Positions 16,301 through 25,938 are shown, numbered from the stretch's first letter. The stretch: 62,528 nucleotides of DNA from Algoriphagus sp. (GCF_029254265.1 NZ_JAQWXX010000090.1:1-62528); one strand, 5' to 3'. The notes: generated from the letters alone by a model not told the origin. A program made the numbers and translations.

Positions 16301-18577
16301 TTAAACTATTCTATTTAGAATATCTCTGATGTTTCGAACGACTTCAGCAGCATTTTCCTTTGAAAAACAAAGTGGAGGCTTAGTCTTTAAGACATTATCA
16401 TGTGGTCCATCAGTGCTGATCAAGATATTCCGATTTCGTAATTCATTTTTGATTCGAGAGGCCAAGGCTGTATCTGGCTCAGTGGTTCCAGGTTTTACTA
16501 ACTCAACTCCAAGGAATAAGCCCGAACCTCGGACATCACCTATACACGAATGATTTTTCTGTAATTCTCTGAATAGCTCGAGATAGTAATTCCCAACGAT
16601 TCGAGCATTTTCTTGCAATCCTTCTTCCTCAATCACGTCCAAAACCGCAATACCGATCTCGCAGGAAACCGGATTTCCACCAAATGAACTAAAAAATTCC
16701 ACTCCCTTGCCGAAGGATTCAGCGATTTCTTCAGTACAAACGACTGCCCCCATTGGGTGGCCATTGCCCATCGGCTTTCCCAGGACTACCATATCTGGTA
16801 TGACTCCCTGAACTTCATAGCCCCAAAAATGTGTTCCAACCCGCCCAAAACCTGTCTGCACTTCGTCGCTGATGCAAATGCCACCCTGAGCTCGAATTGC
16901 TGGATAGAGTGCTTGGAGATAGCCTTTTGCTAAAGGAACTTGTCCGCCGCATCCAACAATTGGTTCGGCGATAAAAGCTCCAATTTTTCCATCAAATGTT
17001 TCTAGTTGGGCAATGGCATCTTTTGCATAAGCTGCTCCTGCTGAGCCGTCATCGTTTTTATATTTTCCTAAATAGGTGTCTGGGATAGCAGCTTTTAAAA
17101 TATTTGGCTTTTGTCCGATGCCCTTTTTGTTGCTGAATTTATAGTCGCTGATATCGATCGAAATCTGAGTATTTCCATGATAGCCATGCTCCATGACCAT
17201 GTAATTTTGACTTTTGGTATGCGCAGTTGCTATTCGCATGGCGAGGTCACTTGCAGCAGAACCTGAGTTGACAAAGTAGACTTTACTTAAGCTTGGAGGG
17301 AATTTGGCTAAGAGCTTTTCAGCATATTCTGCCAAAGAATCATAGATGTATCGGGTATTCGTGTTGAGTTTTGCCATTTGCCTCTGACCAGCAGCTACCA
17401 CTTTTGGGTGAGAATGTCCCACGTGTGGGATATTGTTGTAGGCATCGAGGATTGCATTTCCTCGATCATCATACATGTATTGAAAAGCCGCAGAGGTGAT
17501 TGCAATTGGGTTTTTGTAGCTGACAGAAAGAATAGGCGAAATGGACTGATACCTACGCTCAAGTTGGGTTTCAATTGGGATGAATTTTGAAACAGGAAGA
17601 TTTACTACCTTCTTGAATTCATTGGTAGCACCTAGTGGGCTAATTGCAATCCATTTTCGAAGTGTAGCCCAAGCTGCCTTTTCACTGATAGTGGCATAGC
17701 TGTTTTCGGGATTCACTTTTCTGGATTGAGCAGATTGGCAGACCGAAATACAAAGTCTAGCCGCAATAAGATAATAGAGGATTTCGAGTTCCTGAGCTTC
17801 TAATGGAAGCTTTTGGTGATAAGCTTTCAGAAAGTCAGCTACCCAATCCAAGGGTTTTTCTTTGTCATAGATGATGTAAGTCAGCGCAATTGCAACCTCA
17901 TTAATCAATGGCGAATAAGTGCAATCGCCAAAGTCAATAATGCCATTAACATGTCCGTCTTTGGTAAGGATATTCCATTCGTTAGCATCTCCATGGATTA
18001 GTTGCTTTCGAAGTTGGGGTAGAATTGGAGCTACTTGCTCTTCAAATTGCAGGAAAAAATACCTGACTAAACTTCGGTCTATAGCAGATTCGATCGAAGC
18101 AATTAAAGGTTTGTTGAGTGCTAAGTATTGAATATCCCAATCCAATTGCCGAGATCTTAATACGTAATTTTTGCATTTACCTAAACCCAAATCTAATTCA
18201 GCCAAAAAGCTTCCTAATGACTCATAAGTAGTTTTTGATGCTGCAATTGAACCAAGGAAATCCCCTTCGAGAAAGCTAAGCATTCGAAATAGGCTCGGTT
18301 TTCCTTCTAGTTCTTTCTGCAAAAGATATTGTTTTTCCGCTGATGGAATTGGCGTTGGAATCCCTGAAGTCAGATATGCTGAAAGCTGAAGTAAAATTTC
18401 ATTTTCTGCATCTAAAATATCTGCGTACTCAGCGTCGAAAGGGTAAGTTTTTAGGATAGATTTTCCCTCCCCATCACTTACCAAGTAGTTGAGATTAAAG
18501 TATCCAGCTAGAAGTTTGAGTTTGGGGTTTTGATATTGGAATTCCTGCTTTAATAAATCTTCCAGCGTACTCATCAT
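16301..18577 (-). CDS. Fused aminoglycoside-phosphotransferase-like kinase and class III aminotransferase-fold enzyme
   Basis: One 758-aa chain with two catalytic domains. Residues 1-310 are an APH/choline-kinase fold with H-G-D-A-N-E-W-N (195-202) and D-F-G-D (215-218), the catalytic and Mg-binding loops. Residues about 340-758 are a class III PLP enzyme with [22 protein letters not shown] and the PLP Lys in L-G-K-P-M-G-N-G. Human HYKK kinase plus AGXT2L-type phospho-lyases are the separate equivalents: one phosphorylates hydroxylysine or a similar amino alcohol, the other eliminates phosphate. The fusion suggests the same kinase-then-lyase order here. The substrate is unproven. Two terminators lie upstream, so it is probably transcribed alone. 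Confidence 0.87.
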   Translation of the reverse strand: MMSTLEDLLKQEFQYQNPKLKLLAGYFNLNYLVSDGEGKSILKTYPFDAEYADILDAENEILLQLSAYLTSGIPTPIPSAEKQYLLQKELEGKPSLFRMLSFLEGDFLGSIAASKTTYESLGSFLAELDLGLGKCKNYVLRSRQLDWDIQYLALNKPLIASIESAIDRSLVRYFFLQFEEQVAPILPQLRKQLIHGDANEWNILTKDGHVNGIIDFGDCTYSPLINEVAIALTYIIYDKEKPLDWVADFLKAYHQKLPLEAQELEILYYLIAARLCISVCQSAQSRKVNPENSYATISEKAAWATLRKWIAISPLGATNEFKKVVNLPVSKFIPIETQLERRYQSISPILSVSYKNPIAITSAAFQYMYDDRGNAILDAYNNIPHVGHSHPKVVAAGQRQMAKLNTNTRYIYDSLAEYAEKLLAKFPPSLSKVYFVNSGSAASDLAMRIATAHTKSQNYMVMEHGYHGNTQISIDISDYKFSNKKGIGQKPNILKAAIPDTYLGKYKNDDGSAGAAYAKDAIAQLETFDGKIGAFIAEPIVGCGGQVPLAKGYLQALYPAIRAQGGICISDEVQTGFGRVGTHFWGYEVQGVIPDMVVLGKPMGNGHPMGAVVCTEEIAESFGKGVEFFSSFGGNPVSCEIGIAVLDVIEEEGLQENARIVGNYYLELFRELQKNHSCIGDVRGSGLFLGVELVKPGTTEPDTALASRIKNELRNRNILISTDGPHDNVLKTKPPLCFSKENAAEVVRNIRDILNRIV

Positions 18578-18637
18578 AGGGTAGGGATTCGTTGTTCAGA
18601 TCGAATAGAGTTTCAATATCTCAATTTCTAAAATGAT

Positions 18638-18672
18638 AAAAAAAGATTTCATTTGATCTCCTTATGAAATCT
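18638..18672 (-). terminator. Intrinsic terminator after orphan ORF fragment
   Basis: On the minus strand AGATTTCAT and ATGAAATCT pair perfectly (9 bp, 11-base loop) and are followed by seven T. The stem begins inside the stop codon of the ORF remnant at 18662-18780. Confidence 0.65.
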
Positions 18673-18780
18673 TGCTTATCAAGATTAACCCAGTAGACCA
18701 ATCGAGTTGAGTGAAGGTAAAATTGTTTAATGACTTCAAATTTTCAATCAGTGCTTTGGCTTTTTCAGCATGACTTTCAA
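18662..18780 (-). pseudogene. Possible remnant of a gene 3' end
   Basis: The minus strand has an open, protein-like frame containing F-E-S-H-A-E-K-A-K-A-L-I and F-T-F-T-Q-L-D-W-S-T-G, ending at a TAA (18662-18664). The next terminator begins in that stop codon, as for a real gene end. No start codon precedes it in frame, and the upstream side is blocked by the terminator of the SIMPL gene. It may be a truncated gene or chance. No family is recognised. Confidence 0.25.
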
Positions 18781-18782
18781 AT

Positions 18783-18813
18783 AAAAAACCCCGATAGAAT
18801 AATCTACCGAGGT
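18783..18813 (-). terminator. Intrinsic terminator of the SIMPL gene
   Basis: On the minus strand ACCTCGGTAG pairs with CTATCGGGGT (10 bp with two G-U wobbles, loop ATTATT) and is followed by a run of six T. It lies 24 bases past the SIMPL stop codon. Confidence 0.8.
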
Positions 18814-18837
18814 CTAAATTCTTGATTTTAGAAACTA

Positions 18838-19527
18838 TCAATACGTATACTTCACATATACTTTGCGTAACAAAGTTTGATCGTCAGGTGCAATCATTAC
18901 TTCTGATGGACTATCAGCCATAGTTCGCATCATTTCCATTTTTGGATACACTTGCTGCGGAGTATCTAAGGAAACTCGGTGAACACGTATCGTTTTAATT
19001 CCCAAAGTTTGGGCAATTAATAGGGCTTTACTTTCGGCGTTTTTCAAAGCTTCTACTAGCATAGCATCTTCAAGCGAATTCCTGGTTGCCTCTGATACCT
19101 GGAAGTGCAGATTAAAACTCATGTCGCCTGCCTCTTGGATGGATTCGACGATCTTTTGAAGATCCTCATTCTTGCTTCCTGTAACTATTCTCAAACTCTG
19201 TCGTGCAACGTACCCACTATCTCTCGAAACTCCACTTCGGTAAATGCGATTGATGTCTACTGAATAATTATCTGCTATTAATTTATAATCTTTGATTTTT
19301 GCCTTTTTCAAAGCATCTGCAAGATTCTTAGTCTTTCGATTAAGGACTTCCACAGCAGATACGACTTTCATGGACTTTTCTTCTAGATTTATCGTGAATG
19401 TTGCTTCATCAGAAGCGACTTTGCGCATGGATACACCTTCAATTTCAATTAAAGGGATATTAAAATCCTCTTGAGCAAAAGCTACAAAACTCACTAAAAT
19501 CAATAGAGCTGTTAAGGTATGTTTCAT
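18838..19527 (-). CDS. SIMPL-domain (DUF541) exported protein
   Basis: A 229-aa periplasmic or surface protein. A Sec signal (T-A-L-L-I-L-V-S-F-V-A-F-A-Q) is followed by the SIMPL pattern: I-E-V-E-G-V-type opening, N-L-A-D-A-L-K-K-A-K-I, an I-N-R-I-Y-R-S strand, and the V-E-A-L-K-N-A-E-S-K-A-L-L-I-A-Q-T-L-G helix that marks the family. The biochemical role of most SIMPL proteins is not known. I use ATG 19527; the longer reading starts at TTG. It stands alone with its own terminator. Confidence 0.85.
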   Translation of the reverse strand: MKHTLTALLILVSFVAFAQEDFNIPLIEIEGVSMRKVASDEATFTINLEEKSMKVVSAVEVLNRKTKNLADALKKAKIKDYKLIADNYSVDINRIYRSGVSRDSGYVARQSLRIVTGSKNEDLQKIVESIQEAGDMSFNLHFQVSEATRNSLEDAMLVEALKNAESKALLIAQTLGIKTIRVHRVSLDTPQQVYPKMEMMRTMADSPSEVMIAPDDQTLLRKVYVKYTY

Positions 19528-19664
19528 AATAATTGTGTTTATTTTCAATTATAACTGTTCAAAAGTGAAGCCAGACTTAGTTGAGTTATCAGAATTAGGA
19601 AATCAGAGGTCTTAAAAAAAATTAAAATCCGATTTAATAATCTTTCTGATTAAGAAGTTATACA

Positions 19665-20633
19665 CTATTTCCATTCTAAGGCTTCAATATCACTTAGTTC
19701 TGGCCCACCATATCGTTCGGCCGATCCAGCAGCTACATACAATTTACCTTGGAAATAAATCACGCCAGTCCCATGTCTACCCTCATTTAAATCGGGCAGA
19801 TTGGTCCATTCACCTGTTTTGGTATTCAACACCTCTACTTCTGAGTGGGAAAGTTCTTGGGTACTACTTTCCCCATTAATCACTACCAAAAACTCATTAT
19901 GTCCAATTGAAGAACTACCACCTCTCAATGTCGGCAATCCGTTTTTTTCTGTATGCCATGTGCCGGTATTGAAATCATAATAATCTACTTCTGAAATTGT
20001 CAACTCTAACACTTTGTCAATAGCCGCATGAGAAGTTCTGCCTCCTGCTACATATGCTCGATCTCCAACCATTGCTGCACCGAAGTGATCTCGGGGCCTT
20101 GGTGCATCAGGTAAGACTTTCCAGGTGTCAGTTTTTGGGTCATATTCATCAAACCAAGCCACATGACCGTCCCAATGCCCATCAATGATTCCACAAACCA
20201 AGTAGATCTTCCCTTCTCTGGAAAAAACTCCTACTGAACCACGAAGTCTATCCGCAGGAATCTTTGGGCCTTCTCGCCAAGTATTTGTTTTTGGGTTGAA
20301 AATCAAGAAATTTTCTATTGGTTTCTCATGTGGATAGGGTCCTGATAAAGCTCCGATCACATAGATTTCTCCCTCGAAGGCTAAGGCCTGGAAGTGGTGA
20401 AAATTCATTGGAGAATCTGCCAATTTCTTCCAAGTGTTAGTTTTGGGATCAAATTCTTCAACTGGCCGATCTGTACGGCCACCCAATGCATAGAACTTGC
20501 CGTCTAATTCTACAAAGGAATTTTCATGTCTTGGAGACGCTTCATTTGAGGTGTCTAAAGTTTTCCATCCTCCTTTTTTACCACAGGAGCTTAAGGAAAA
20601 AACTAAAACGAAGAGGAAAATAGTCGATTTCAT
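19665..20633 (-). CDS. Kelch-repeat lipoprotein
   Basis: A 322-aa beta-propeller protein. The N-terminus is a lipoprotein signal ending L-S-S-C (Cys about 17). At least five Kelch units are visible, each with a paired Gly-Gly or equivalent turn and a spaced Tyr/Trp, for example Y-A-L-G-G-R, Y-V-A-G-G-R, L-Y-V-A-A-G-S and repeated N-T-W-K/R. Such propellers bind sugars or proteins; sialate mutarotase-like relatives exist, but no active-site assignment can be made. It lies downstream of tyrA with a strong bidirectional terminator between, so it is a separate unit. Confidence 0.85.
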   Translation of the reverse strand: MKSTIFLFVLVFSLSSCGKKGGWKTLDTSNEASPRHENSFVELDGKFYALGGRTDRPVEEFDPKTNTWKKLADSPMNFHHFQALAFEGEIYVIGALSGPYPHEKPIENFLIFNPKTNTWREGPKIPADRLRGSVGVFSREGKIYLVCGIIDGHWDGHVAWFDEYDPKTDTWKVLPDAPRPRDHFGAAMVGDRAYVAGGRTSHAAIDKVLELTISEVDYYDFNTGTWHTEKNGLPTLRGGSSSIGHNEFLVVINGESSTQELSHSEVEVLNTKTGEWTNLPDLNEGRHGTGVIYFQGKLYVAAGSAERYGGPELSDIEALEWK

Positions 20634-20682
20634 AGGTGAATAGGATTTTAGATCAAAGTACTAAAAAATGGTAACCCATTAC

Positions 20683-20714
20683 AAAAAAAACCACGGATAT
20701 ACCGTGGTTTTTTT
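20683..20714. terminator. Terminator after the aromatic operon
   Basis: CCACGG and CCGTGG pair around ATATA, flanked by seven or more A and T, so it reads as a terminator on either strand. It lies downstream of tyrA (stop at 20780) and upstream of the Kelch gene. Confidence 0.85.
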
Positions 20715-20779
20715 GATCTAAATCTCTAAAATCAAGTCTTAAAAAGCTGAGACTCTTTAGAAAACTATCGCTTTGACTT

Positions 20780-21628
20780 TTATTTTCCCAAATCCAAAAT
20801 GTCCCGGATCTTATTAATATCTGATAAATCTGAATAAATCGAGGCTCCATCACTTTCAGCAACTTTTGCACGGATATCAGCAAGGTTTGCGATATATCCA
20901 TCAAGGGCTGCCAAAATATTGTCTTTGTTTTCGGTAAGAATAGGAGCCCACATCGCAGGACTGGATTTTGCCAATCGCACGGTGGAAGCGAAGCCAGATC
21001 CTGCCATGTCGAAGATGTTTTTATCATCAGCCATTTTTTGCAAAACCGTTTTCCCCAACATAAATGAAGATATATGGGACAAATGAGAAACAAATGCCAA
21101 ATGACGATCATGCTCCTCCGGATCCATAAATCGAAGCTTCAAATTCAATGCGTCAAATAGAGAATAGGCCTTTTCTTTAAGGTGTAAATCTGTTTTTTCC
21201 ATTTCGCACAGAATCATCACCTTTCGATCTAATAGATCAGCAAAAGCAGCTTTAGGCCCGGAATATTCTGTCCCGGCAATTGGGTGTCCAGCTAAATATT
21301 GTGCTCGCTTTGGATGATTGGAAACTTGAATACAAAGCTTAGATTTAGTTGATCCAAGGTCAATTACCAAGGTTTCTTCTCCGATTTGATCAAGTGTTTT
21401 AGTTAATAGATCACCCATCGTATCTGCAGGTGTCGCCAGAATTACGATATCAGTGTCCGAATCCGGGTTTTCTTTTACTTCGGTAATAATTCCCAGAGTC
21501 AGCGCATCTTTTTGATTTTGTTCGGAGATATCGGAACCAGTTACTTTCAATTCAGGGAATTTTCTTCTGGCAGCGAGACCAAAAGATCCTCCCAAAAGCC
21601 CTAGTCCAATGATGTGTATTTTCTTCAT
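20780..21628 (-). CDS. tyrA: Prephenate dehydrogenase (TyrA)
   Basis: Oxidises and decarboxylates prephenate to 4-hydroxyphenylpyruvate, the tyrosine branch. The 282-aa protein opens with the Rossmann loop I-I-G-L-G-L-L-G-G-S and has the family blocks G-H-P-I-A-G-T-E-Y-S-G-P (about 115-126) and H-D-R-H-L-A-F-V-S-H-L-S-H-I, which carries catalytic and substrate-binding His residues. No ACT domain is fused, so feedback would have to come from elsewhere. It is the last gene of the aromatic operon, 6 bases after the aminotransferase. Confidence 0.93.
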   Translation of the reverse strand: MKKIHIIGLGLLGGSFGLAARRKFPELKVTGSDISEQNQKDALTLGIITEVKENPDSDTDIVILATPADTMGDLLTKTLDQIGEETLVIDLGSTKSKLCIQVSNHPKRAQYLAGHPIAGTEYSGPKAAFADLLDRKVMILCEMEKTDLHLKEKAYSLFDALNLKLRFMDPEEHDRHLAFVSHLSHISSFMLGKTVLQKMADDKNIFDMAGSGFASTVRLAKSSPAMWAPILTENKDNILAALDGYIANLADIRAKVAESDGASIYSDLSDINKIRDILDLGK

Positions 21629-21634
21629 AGTCGA

Positions 21635-22783
21635 TTATGATTTGATTCGATTAATAGCTTCCAATATTTTAAACTCGGGCATGCAAAGTGAAATTCTGAT
21701 ATAATCCTCTCCCGCCGCACCAAAGATTTTTCCTGGAGTGATAAAGATGTTTTTTTCATATAAAAGCTCATCTACCATTGCCTCGGCCGTTTTTCCATTT
21801 GGCACTTTGCACCATACAAATAATCCGGCGTTGTCCTTGGAAAAGCTTAAACCGAGTTTTTCTGCAAGCTTCCAGACAAGCTTTCTACGGTTTTGATAAT
21901 TTTCGTCCAATTCGGTAAACCAACTTTTTCCCAAATTCAGAGCTGCAATCGCCCCTTTTTGGATCCCGAGAAACATGCCCGAATCCATATTGCTTTTCAC
22001 CTTGACGACGGCTGCGATCCAGTCCTCTCGGCCGGAAAGCATTCCTACACGCCAGCCGGGCATGTTGAATGTCTTGCTTAGGGAATTCAATTCTAAGGCT
22101 ACTTCCTTTGCCCCCGGAATGGATAAAATGCTAATTGGTTCAGGATTCAGGATATGGCTATAAGGATTGTCATGAAGCAAGATAATGTCATGTCGTTTTG
22201 CGAAGGCTACCAAGTCCTGTAAAATCTGAATGCTTCCGGTCGCTCCGGTGGGCATATGCGGATAATTGATCCACATGATTTTTACTTTTGACAGATCTGA
22301 TTTTTCCAATTCCTCCAAATTTGGCCTACCTTTTTTTTCAAGATCCAAACTGTAATAGAGGGGAACTGCACCGAGCAGCTTAGAGACAGAAGCATAGGTA
22401 GGGTAGCCAGGGTCAGGGATCAACACCTGATCTCCTGGGTTTAGAAAAGTCATACTTAGATGCATGATTCCTTCCTTTGAGCCCATTAAAGGCAGGATTT
22501 CCTTTGCGGGGTTAAGTTGTACCCCATATTCGCGCATGTAAAACTCTGCCATAGCTATTCGTAATTCCGGGATTCCTTGATAATTCTGATAGCCGTGAGC
22601 TTTTTGATTTTCAGCAGTGCTTCGCAAAGCTTCGATAACTGATCGATCAGGAGATAGATCGGGACTTCCAATACCTAAATTGATGACAAGTTTGCCATCT
22701 GCAATCATTTGATTTACTTCTCGGAGCTTTGCCGAAAAATAATACTCTTCTACCGTGCTTACACGATCTGCATATCCCTTCAT
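21635..22783 (-). CDS. Class I/II aminotransferase of the aromatic operon
   Basis: A 382-aa fold-type I aminotransferase. The PLP Lys is in S-L-S-K-T-F-N-M-P-G-W-R, and N-Y-P-H-M-P-T-G-A and D-N-P-Y-S supply the PLP and carboxylate contacts. Its start overlaps the pheA stop by 4 bases (ATGA), so the two are translationally linked. The position between pheA and tyrA implies transamination of phenylpyruvate and 4-hydroxyphenylpyruvate to Phe and Tyr. The sequence alone would also allow an LL-DAP/aspartate-type aminotransferase, so the substrate is inferred from context. Confidence 0.9.
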   Translation of the reverse strand: MKGYADRVSTVEEYYFSAKLREVNQMIADGKLVINLGIGSPDLSPDRSVIEALRSTAENQKAHGYQNYQGIPELRIAMAEFYMREYGVQLNPAKEILPLMGSKEGIMHLSMTFLNPGDQVLIPDPGYPTYASVSKLLGAVPLYYSLDLEKKGRPNLEELEKSDLSKVKIMWINYPHMPTGATGSIQILQDLVAFAKRHDIILLHDNPYSHILNPEPISILSIPGAKEVALELNSLSKTFNMPGWRVGMLSGREDWIAAVVKVKSNMDSGMFLGIQKGAIAALNLGKSWFTELDENYQNRRKLVWKLAEKLGLSFSKDNAGLFVWCKVPNGKTAEAMVDELLYEKNIFITPGKIFGAAGEDYIRISLCMPEFKILEAINRIKS

Positions 22784-23607
22784 TGCTTTCTGCTCAAATA
22801 TTCTCCGAAAATTTTTACCTCACCGAAATTAAGTTGACATAATTCCATTGCTTCTTGAAATGAAGCATAATTTTTAAATTCTGCATCCATAAAAAATGCA
22901 TATTCCCAAGGCTTATCGATTACTGGGATCGATTGGATCTTGCTTAGATCCAGACCTTTTTCAAACAACATGGTTAATAGTTTAGCCAATCCGCCAGCTT
23001 GATTTTTAATTGTGATTTTGAAAGAAGCTTTATTTGCGGTGTAAAGTGTTTCTGTTTTCTCTTTTTGTAAAATGATAAATCGGGTGAAATTGTCTTTTAC
23101 CGTTTGAATGTCCTTTGCTAAAATCTCCAAACCATAAATCTCAGCAGCGATTTCACTGGCAATTGCAGCAGTACCTTTCAGTTTCTGCTCCGAAATTCGT
23201 TTTGCTACCGACGCAGTGTCTATGTCTTCTTTTTGGATAATGTGGGGATATTTAGCAAGAAATGTTTTGCACTGAAGCAGTGCCATGGGATGAGATGCAA
23301 CCGAATGGATATCCTCGATTTTCTGCCCGGGTAAAGCCATAAACTGATGGGCAATAGGCAAATAATATTCATCTCTGATATTCAGTTCATAGCGATCAAT
23401 CAAATCATAATTTGGCAGTATTGCTCCTGCGATGGAGTTTTCAATTGCCATCACTCCAAATTTAGCTTCACCCATTGCTACGGCTTTTGCCACCGGCTCA
23501 AAGGTGTTGAAAGTCAGGAGCTCCGCATCATTTCCAAAATACCGGAGGGCAACTTGATGATGAAATGAACCAGGGATCCCTTGGATCGCTACTTTAAACT
23601 CGCTCAT
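22780..23607 (-). CDS. pheA: Prephenate dehydratase with ACT domain (PheA)
   Basis: Converts prephenate to phenylpyruvate. Residues 1-185 are the catalytic domain, with G-I-P-G-S-F-H-H at the N-terminus, A-I-E-N-S-I-A-G (54-61) and the essential D-N-F-T-R-F (172-177). Residues about 193-275 are an ACT domain. The Phe-binding signatures are altered: the GALV-like block reads G-G-L-A-K-L-L (205-211) and the ESRP block reads Q-S-I-P (225-228), so feedback by Phe may be changed or absent. It overlaps aroA (upstream) and the aminotransferase (downstream) by 4 bases each, the tightest part of the operon. Confidence 0.94.
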   Translation of the reverse strand: MSEFKVAIQGIPGSFHHQVALRYFGNDAELLTFNTFEPVAKAVAMGEAKFGVMAIENSIAGAILPNYDLIDRYELNIRDEYYLPIAHQFMALPGQKIEDIHSVASHPMALLQCKTFLAKYPHIIQKEDIDTASVAKRISEQKLKGTAAIASEIAAEIYGLEILAKDIQTVKDNFTRFIILQKEKTETLYTANKASFKITIKNQAGGLAKLLTMLFEKGLDLSKIQSIPVIDKPWEYAFFMDAEFKNYASFQEAMELCQLNFGEVKIFGEYLSRKQ

Positions 23608-24830
23608 GCTGATTTTTCAGTTTGAATACCTGCCAAATTGCAATGTTTCCAGAAACTTGGATAAGACTTATTGACCACTGATGGGTCTTCAAAATGAACC
23701 TCAGTCTTGGTAACCAAAGGCATAAATGCCATGGCCATTCGATGATCCTCGTAGGTATGAATCTGAACTTGATGTGGCATTGTGACAGAAGGGATCACCT
23801 GAAAAACATTGGGTTCAATTTCTTTAAGCTCGGCATTAAACTTTGCCAGTTCTTGCTGAAGCGCATAGATTCGATCTGTTTCCTTAATCCTCAAACTCTC
23901 TAATCCAGTGAAAATCGAGTTTTGTCCCAAGATTGCACAAGTCACTGCTACCGTCTGGGCCAGATCTGGGCAATGTGTGAAATCCCATTCCTTTAACCCA
24001 GTTACAGCCTTTTTTTGAAGTAAAACCCCACCATTTTTAAAAGTGGATTTGATGCCAAGGAAATCCATGATTTCCGTGATTTTAGAATCTCCTTGAAGGC
24101 TATTTTCTTTTAATCCCTCTAGGAAAAATGTGCCTGAATCAGCGCATGCAAGTAGGCTGAACCAGTAACTCGCGCCAGACCAATCACTTTCCACAGCAAA
24201 GGAGGTAGGAGTATAGGCTTGATGAAGTATTTCAATTTTGTTCGCTTTCCAGGTGTATTTAATACCAAATTGAGCCATCAATTCCAGCGTCATTTCAATA
24301 TAAGTCTGGCTTCCTACCTTTCCCTCGAGTTCTAATTCCAGACCTTTAGGTAACAATGGAGCAATCATTAACATGGCGGAAATGTACTGACTGGAGACAT
24401 CCCCACGGATTTTAACTTTATGATTGACTTGCTCTTTCAGGCCATGAATAGCCAAAGGAGGATAGCCTTCAAGGTTCAAGTAGTGAATTTCAGCACCGAT
24501 TTCCCGTAGTGCATCGACTAGGATTCCTATAGGTCGTTGACACATTCTTGCTGTTCCTGTCATGACTTTATTTTGCTGTGTCACCGCTGCAAAAGCAGTC
24601 AGAAATCGCATCGTCGTACCTGCATCCAATACATCATAAACCGGAGGATTTTTTTTCAGCAAACCAATCATGGTCTGAGTATCTCTAGCTTCAGCAAGAT
24701 TGGAAATGCGATTTTCTCCATCTGTCAACGCATCGATAACCAAAACGCGATTGGATTCACTTTTAGATGATGGTAAAGGGATCGAAATGGTATCAAAATA
24801 GGATTGCTGCGCAAGGCGAAGGATTTCCAT
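23604..24830 (-). CDS. aroA: 3-phosphoshikimate 1-carboxyvinyltransferase (EPSP synthase)
   Basis: Transfers the enolpyruvyl group of PEP to shikimate-3-phosphate. Visible family marks are S-K-S-E-S-N-R near the N-terminus (phosphate and PEP contacts), D-A-G-T-T-M-R-F-L-T-A, and near the C-terminus R-I-K-E-T-D-R-I with E-D-H-R-M-A-M-A. The 408 aa is a little shorter than the roughly 430 of proteobacterial enzymes, which is usual in this phylum. The start is ATG 24830; a longer reading begins at TTG 24845. It lies between aroB (33-base gap) and pheA (4-base overlap). Confidence 0.94.
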   Translation of the reverse strand: MEILRLAQQSYFDTISIPLPSSKSESNRVLVIDALTDGENRISNLAEARDTQTMIGLLKKNPPVYDVLDAGTTMRFLTAFAAVTQQNKVMTGTARMCQRPIGILVDALREIGAEIHYLNLEGYPPLAIHGLKEQVNHKVKIRGDVSSQYISAMLMIAPLLPKGLELELEGKVGSQTYIEMTLELMAQFGIKYTWKANKIEILHQAYTPTSFAVESDWSGASYWFSLLACADSGTFFLEGLKENSLQGDSKITEIMDFLGIKSTFKNGGVLLQKKAVTGLKEWDFTHCPDLAQTVAVTCAILGQNSIFTGLESLRIKETDRIYALQQELAKFNAELKEIEPNVFQVIPSVTMPHQVQIHTYEDHRMAMAFMPLVTKTEVHFEDPSVVNKSYPSFWKHCNLAGIQTEKSA

Positions 24831-24863
24831 GGTATCGGTTTTCAAAGAAAATAAGGTGATAAG

Positions 24864-25898
24864 TTAGCGACTTTGGTAGTATAAAATGGCCTCTCGAATC
24901 TCTTGACGAGTAATCGGGATGTTGTATTGGCAGTCTCCAATTTCTTTCAAAAGTGAAAATAAGAGGCTATTTCCTTCATTCTTTTTGTCCTGAAGGCAAA
25001 GGTCCAGTAATGATTCTATTTCAGATTCTTCAATTTTAATTTTGCCATAAATGGAAAAAAAAACGGCTTCTATTTCAGCTAATTCTTCTCCAGAAAGGCC
25101 AAGTTTCTCCTGCGAAAGCCAAGCCTCGCAAATCATGCCAGCTGCGATTGCTTCTCCGTGTAGCAGATGTTTTTCTCCATTAAGGTAAAATGTCTCAAAA
25201 GCATGCCCGATCGTATGCCCAAAATTCAAGATTTTGCGAAGTCCTGCTTCTTTTGGATCTGAGGTTACCACTTCGGTTTTGATCGCAATGGAGTGTCTGA
25301 TTAACTCTTTCCAATCTGAGTCTTCCCAATTTTTGAAATTTAAACTTTCAAAATAACCCTTGTCCTGAATCAGTCCATGCTTGATAATCTCTGCAAAACC
25401 GGACCGAAGTTCATTCTTTGGTAGTGTTGAAAGAAATATTTGTGAAATCAGAACTGTTTCAGGCTCATTAAATACACCCAAATGATTTTTTAACCCCTCA
25501 AAATCCACTCCTAATTTACCGCCCACACTGGCATCAACCTGAGAAAGTAAAGTAGTTGGGATATTGATGAATCGAATTCCTCGCTTGTAAATACTTGCAC
25601 AAAAACCTCCCATATCTCCCAAAACACCACCCCCTAAATTGAGAACAAGCGCTTTTCTGTCCAAAGCTGCACCAGTCATTGCAGCCCAGATTTCCATACA
25701 GGTGGCAATGGTCTTATTGTTTTCACCAGGCTGAACTACAAAGAAGCTGGCAGTATCGGGGAGAACTTTTTCTATAATTGGAAGACAATGAATTTGGGTA
25801 TTAGAATCAACAAGAATAAAAAGTTGAGAAAAACTCAATCGCGATAAAAGCGAATGCAGGTCTTCTGCCGGCTGGTCTGAAAAGTAGATCGGATTCAC
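24864..25898 (-). CDS. aroB: 3-dehydroquinate synthase
   Basis: Cyclises DAHP to 3-dehydroquinate using NAD and a divalent metal. The NAD loop is L-N-L-G-G-G-V-L-G-D-M-G-G-F (about 87-100), then P-T-T-L-L-S-Q-V-D-A-S-V-G-G-K. Metal ligands are Glu in G-F-A-E-I-I-K-H, His in G-H-T-I-G-H-A-F-E and His in L-L-H-G-E-A-I. The start I can support is GTG 25898; no upstream ATG is in frame and close. Upstream, 97 bases separate it from the DAHP synthase gene, containing a long hairpin. Confidence 0.94.
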   Translation of the reverse strand: MNPIYFSDQPAEDLHSLLSRLSFSQLFILVDSNTQIHCLPIIEKVLPDTASFFVVQPGENNKTIATCMEIWAAMTGAALDRKALVLNLGGGVLGDMGGFCASIYKRGIRFINIPTTLLSQVDASVGGKLGVDFEGLKNHLGVFNEPETVLISQIFLSTLPKNELRSGFAEIIKHGLIQDKGYFESLNFKNWEDSDWKELIRHSIAIKTEVVTSDPKEAGLRKILNFGHTIGHAFETFYLNGEKHLLHGEAIAAGMICEAWLSQEKLGLSGEELAEIEAVFFSIYGKIKIEESEIESLLDLCLQDKKNEGNSLLFSLLKEIGDCQYNIPITRQEIREAILYYQSR

Positions 25899-25938
25899 AA
25901 GGACTGTAATTTTACTGAAGCCAAGATAGTCGAAAATT

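Noticed and set aside
18599..18655. 18-codon mini-ORF (M-K-S-F-F-I-I-L) with AAGGAG before it, upstream of the fusion enzyme
   Set aside because: The start lies inside a terminator stem and the Shine-Dalgarno match is likely chance in this phylum.
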